The notes beneath the pieces were generated by a model. It searched no databases. It was not told the DNA's origin and worked only from the letters and a program-made list of their open reading frames with translations. Below, one piece after another: positions 60,258-64,000 of a DNA stretch of 64,000 nt (its first letter is position 1; each line of letters starts with the position of its first letter). The stretch covers positions 1 to 64,000 of the forward strand of contig NZ_BMQL01000014.1 in assembly GCF_014648095.1 (NCBI RefSeq), read 5' to 3'. Source of the DNA: Deinococcus ruber. GTDB taxonomy: Bacteria > Deinococcota > Deinococci > Deinococcales > Deinococcaceae. A program made the translations under genes and the position numbers.

Positions 60258-61237
60258 TCCTTCAACTGTCACAGTTTCACTTTCCCGACGACCCGGCCCG
60301 CCTGTTTCCCGACTCGCCCGAGCGCGACCTGTATCTGGAAATCGGCTTCGGTGACGGCAGATTCTGGCCGCAGTACCTTCAGAGTTTCGAGCAGCCGCCC
60401 AATTATCTGGGCGTCGAGGTATCGGGTGCCAGCATGCAGAAGGCCCAGCGCCGACTGGAACGCCTGAAGATCGGCAACGCTCACCTGACCAAGCTGCCCG
60501 CACTCGTGATGCTCGACGCGGTGATTCCGGAACAGAGCCTGAGCGGCATCATCGTCAATTTTCCCGACCCCTGGCCCAAGCAGGATCACCTCGACATGCG
60601 GCTGCTGCGCGTCCCCTTCTTCCGGCTGGCGGCCAGTCGGCTGAAAGCGGGCGGCGCGGTGCTGCTCACCACCGACCACGAAGAGTATTTCGAATTTGCC
60701 TGCCGCGAGGCGCAGGAAAGCGGCGTGATGACGGTAGAACGCGGCACCGCGCCGCCCGCCGCATTGGAAACCAAATACGCCGTCAAATGGCGGGAACTGG
60801 GGCTGGACGTGCAGCACGCCCGCTTTACCCCCACCGCTCATCCGGCGCTGCCGCGCCCCGATATCCGGCCCTATCCGAACGCCGCCTTACCCCAGGAGAC
60901 CGACGCCGTGCCACACGCCATTCTGACCAACAGCCAGCAGCTAGACCTCAGCGATTTCGAGAAATCGGCGGTGCGTGGCCCCGGCTATACCGTGGTGCTG
61001 CTCGACGCGTACCGCAGCCTGCGCCGCCCGGAACTGACCGTGCTGGCGCACATCGAAGAGGGCGAACTGACCCAGGAAGTGCTGGTCGGCATCACCCACC
61101 GCAGCGACGGCAGCACGCTGGTACGGCTCGCCAAATTCGGTGGCCCGATCATCACGGCGGGCGTGAAGGCGGCGGTGGCGGCGGTCACGGCAGAGTTGCA
61201 GCAGCGCGGCGGCGTGATCACACACACCGGATACTGA
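60254..61237 (+). CDS. trmB: tRNA (guanine-N7)-methyltransferase with C-terminal extension
   Basis: Methylates N7 of G46 in tRNA using SAM. The SAM-binding DLYLEIGFGDGRFWPQYL (about residues 25-42), the IVNFPDPWPKQDHLDMRLL motif at about 100-118 and LLTTDHEEYFEFA are typical of TrmB. The protein (327 residues) has roughly 110 extra C-terminal residues (from about 215) with strands such as GYTVVLLDAYRSLRRPELTVLAHIEEGEL. Long TrmB forms are known in Thermus/Aquifex and their tails may help tRNA binding at high temperature. Confidence 0.93.
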   Translation: MILQLSQFHFPDDPARLFPDSPERDLYLEIGFGDGRFWPQYLQSFEQPPNYLGVEVSGASMQKAQRRLERLKIGNAHLTKLPALVMLDAVIPEQSLSGIIVNFPDPWPKQDHLDMRLLRVPFFRLAASRLKAGGAVLLTTDHEEYFEFACREAQESGVMTVERGTAPPAALETKYAVKWRELGLDVQHARFTPTAHPALPRPDIRPYPNAALPQETDAVPHAILTNSQQLDLSDFEKSAVRGPGYTVVLLDAYRSLRRPELTVLAHIEEGELTQEVLVGITHRSDGSTLVRLAKFGGPIITAGVKAAVAAVTAELQQRGGVITHTGY

Positions 61238-61243
61238 AGCGGG

Positions 61244-62092
61244 CTACGGCGCTTCCGCCGCTTCTGGCAGGCGTTCGCCGCAGCGCTGGCAGTAGTTCGC
61301 CTGTGGGTCGTGGCGCTCCAGGCCGCAGCGCGGGCAGCGCCGCAGATCGCGGGCGAGTGGTTTCGGCTGACTGGCCTGTGTCAGCCCCGCCGTCACGATT
61401 CCGGTAGGGACCGCGATGACGCCGTATCCGAAGATCATGGTGATGGACGCCAGCGTTTTGCCGAGCGCCGTGTGCGGGGAAATGTCGCCGTAGCCGACGG
61501 TGGTGATGGTGACGATGGCCCAGTAGATGCTGGTGGGAATACTGGTAAAGCCGTACTGCGGCCCCTCGATCACGTACATCAGCGCTCCGATAATCAGCAC
61601 CAGCGTCAGCACCACCGCCAGAAACACCGTGATCTTGACGGCGCTCGCCCGCAGCGCCTGAGCCAGCACGCCCGCTTCGCTCAGATACCGCCCCATCTTC
61701 AGAATTCGGAAGATTCGCAGCAGCCGCAGCGCCCGCACGATCAGCAGGTATTCGCTGCCGGGCACGAATAGCGAGACGTACGCGGGCAGCAGCGACAGCA
61801 GATCCACCACACCGAAGAAACTGCGGGCGTAATGGCTGGCATGGCGGGCGCTGACGAGGCGCAGCAGGTATTCGGCGGTAAACAGGCTGCTGAGGATCAG
61901 TTCGGCGATCCGCAGGGTGGTGTCGTGCTGGCGGTGAATCTTCGCCACGCTGTCGAGAACAACCACCGAGATGCTCAGCAGAATCGCCACGGTCAGGGCC
62001 AGATCGAAGCGGCGGCCTGCCGGGGTGTCGTTGTCGAAAATAATGTTCCCGAGCACCACCCGCCAGTGGGCACGCGGCGGTGAACTGTTCAT
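61244..62092 (-). CDS. voltage-gated potassium channel-like protein with C-terminal zinc ribbon
   Basis: A 282-residue six-helix cation channel of the KvAP/Kv type. S4 carries arginines every third residue (R120, R123, R126, R129). The pore helix leads into the filter TTVGYGD at 197-203. The C-terminal tail ends in a double CxxC ribbon (C253/C256 and C268/C271), which is not usual for this family. TACACT (plus-strand AGTGTA, 62099-62104) six bases before the ATG sets a leaderless start. It is convergent with trmB with only six bases between the stops. Confidence 0.92.
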   Translation of the reverse strand: MNSSPPRAHWRVVLGNIIFDNDTPAGRRFDLALTVAILLSISVVVLDSVAKIHRQHDTTLRIAELILSSLFTAEYLLRLVSARHASHYARSFFGVVDLLSLLPAYVSLFVPGSEYLLIVRALRLLRIFRILKMGRYLSEAGVLAQALRASAVKITVFLAVVLTLVLIIGALMYVIEGPQYGFTSIPTSIYWAIVTITTVGYGDISPHTALGKTLASITMIFGYGVIAVPTGIVTAGLTQASQPKPLARDLRRCPRCGLERHDPQANYCQRCGERLPEAAEAP

Positions 62093-62255
62093 GCGGGCAG
62101 TGTAGCGGGGCACTGCTGCCGCCGCCTTTCGCATTTGCTGTGGTTGCTGGCTCCAACGGTCTTTCGGGGCAGTCGGCAACAAACTGCCGGGAGTAGAGGA
62201 GCGCTTCACACGCCGCTCTTTCTCCCGGCTCTCTCCCGCCGATCAGCTCAGTTTT

Positions 62256-63566
<1,311 letters not shown>

Positions 63567-63665
63567 AGCGGGCATTCTAAAGCTCCAGAGGCGGTTGCAA
63601 AGACGCGGTGCTGCTTGAGACAACGGGTGGGTGGCCGAAAAGCGGTGAGCGTACGCTGAAGTGCT

Positions 63666-64000
63666 TCAGGAGTGCCCCGCCGACTTGTCGGGCGCATTGA
63701 CCCACGCCAGAGCCGTCGCCGCGCCGCTCGGGACGTGTCCCTGAGCCTGATACAGCGGATACGCCTTCTTGTACTGCGCTTTTGCCTGTGCCGTCAGCCC
63801 TTCCTTCCTCAGGACGTGGCCCAGCACCAGCGCTGCCAGCGCATTCTGGCCGTTTTCGCTCAGGGCGCGGCGCAGATAGAATTCGCTGCTTTTCAGACCT
63901 GCTGGCGTGGCCTTGCCGGTCATGAAGCCGCCGGGTGCCCGCTCGCCCCGGTAATAGTCGAACTGCGACTGCAAATAGCTCAGGGCAAGCGGCGAGGTGT
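63666..64000 (-). CDS. TPR-like protein, C-terminal part
   Basis: The frame is open from the window end to the stop at 63666 and encodes at least 111 residues: SSEFYLRRALSENGQNALAALVLGHVLRKEGLTAQAKAQYKKAYPLYQ has the helix pairing of a tetratricopeptide repeat. The N-terminal part lies outside the window, so signal peptide and full domain content are unknown. It lies 99 bases upstream of the deacetylase gene on the same strand. Confidence 0.6.
   Translation of the reverse strand, partial: TSPLALSYLQSQFDYYRGERAPGGFMTGKATPAGLKSSEFYLRRALSENGQNALAALVLGHVLRKEGLTAQAKAQYKKAYPLYQAQGHVPSGAATALAWVNAPDKSAGHS

Overview
The window is chromosomal DNA of high G+C content from a Deinococcus-type bacterium. 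Three things point there. First, more than twenty genes begin 5-10 nt after a TANNNT-like -10 box, with no room for a ribosome binding site (leaderless promoters, known to be common in Deinococcus). Second, the gene families fit: a DrRRA-like response regulator, the futalosine menaquinone route, paired M16 peptidases and the MglA/MglB pair. Third, there is no trace of an enteric or Gram-positive layout. I see no rRNA, tRNA or CRISPR. One structured RNA candidate lies at about 5964-6135.

Layout. 1-3.8 kb: phosphate uptake pstC-pstA-pstB, then phoU. 3.9-8.2 kb: azlCD branched-chain amino acid exporter, an amino-acid ABC permease, a paired SMR exporter with a VOC protein, and an amino-acid binding protein. 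8.3-13.5 kb: a catalytic plus a non-catalytic M16 peptidase, DinB-like protein, MscL and a PDZ/radical SAM DUF512 protein. 13.6-17.4 kb: CDP-alcohol phosphatidyltransferase, Nudix, SDR, AlkA-type glycosylase, a CRP/FNR regulator and a small monooxygenase-like gene with an apparent ACG start. 17.5-27.2 kb: CAP lipoprotein, UbiA/MqnP prenyltransferase, a class III nucleotide cyclase, the response regulator/histidine kinase pair, a secreted alpha/beta hydrolase and a TPR protein. 27.3-36.8 kb: panB, ftsH, a class III aminotransferase, an Lrp-type RAM protein, an MFS transporter, citrate synthase, an HD protein and an AT-rich DUF6232 gene.

36.9-40.9 kb: a phosphonate-type ABC transporter (phnD, phnC, and a phnE of twice the usual length), with a pseudoknot-like pair of nested repeats between phnD and phnC. 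41-46.2 kb: an SDR lacking its catalytic motif, nrdR, a protein built of six GRIGG repeats, two cyclophilins and purEK. 47-58.8 kb: mqnC, plsX with a NYN nuclease-like gene, DUF309, thioredoxin, an ACT protein, mglBA, a secreted phosphodiester-glycosidase-domain protein and a MoxR-DUF58-DUF4129 operon. 59.5-64 kb: a short GidA-like FAD protein with trmB, a voltage-gated potassium-channel-like protein with a zinc ribbon, a polysaccharide deacetylase and the end of a TPR gene.

The most unusual structure is a pair of homologous non-coding elements of about 0.7 kb (46.2-46.9 kb and 58.8-59.5 kb). Each has long terminal inverted repeats and G-runs. Each fills nearly the whole gap between two divergent leaderless promoters. 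The inner part lies in the same orientation in both copies, but the outermost arms are swapped, which suggests inversion of the inner part relative to its ends.

Functional links seen here: phosphorus acquisition (pst and phn), menaquinone synthesis (mqnP-like and mqnC), cAMP-type signalling (cyclase and CRP), membrane and envelope quality control (ftsH, MoxR operon, deacetylase), and polarity/GTPase switching (mglBA).
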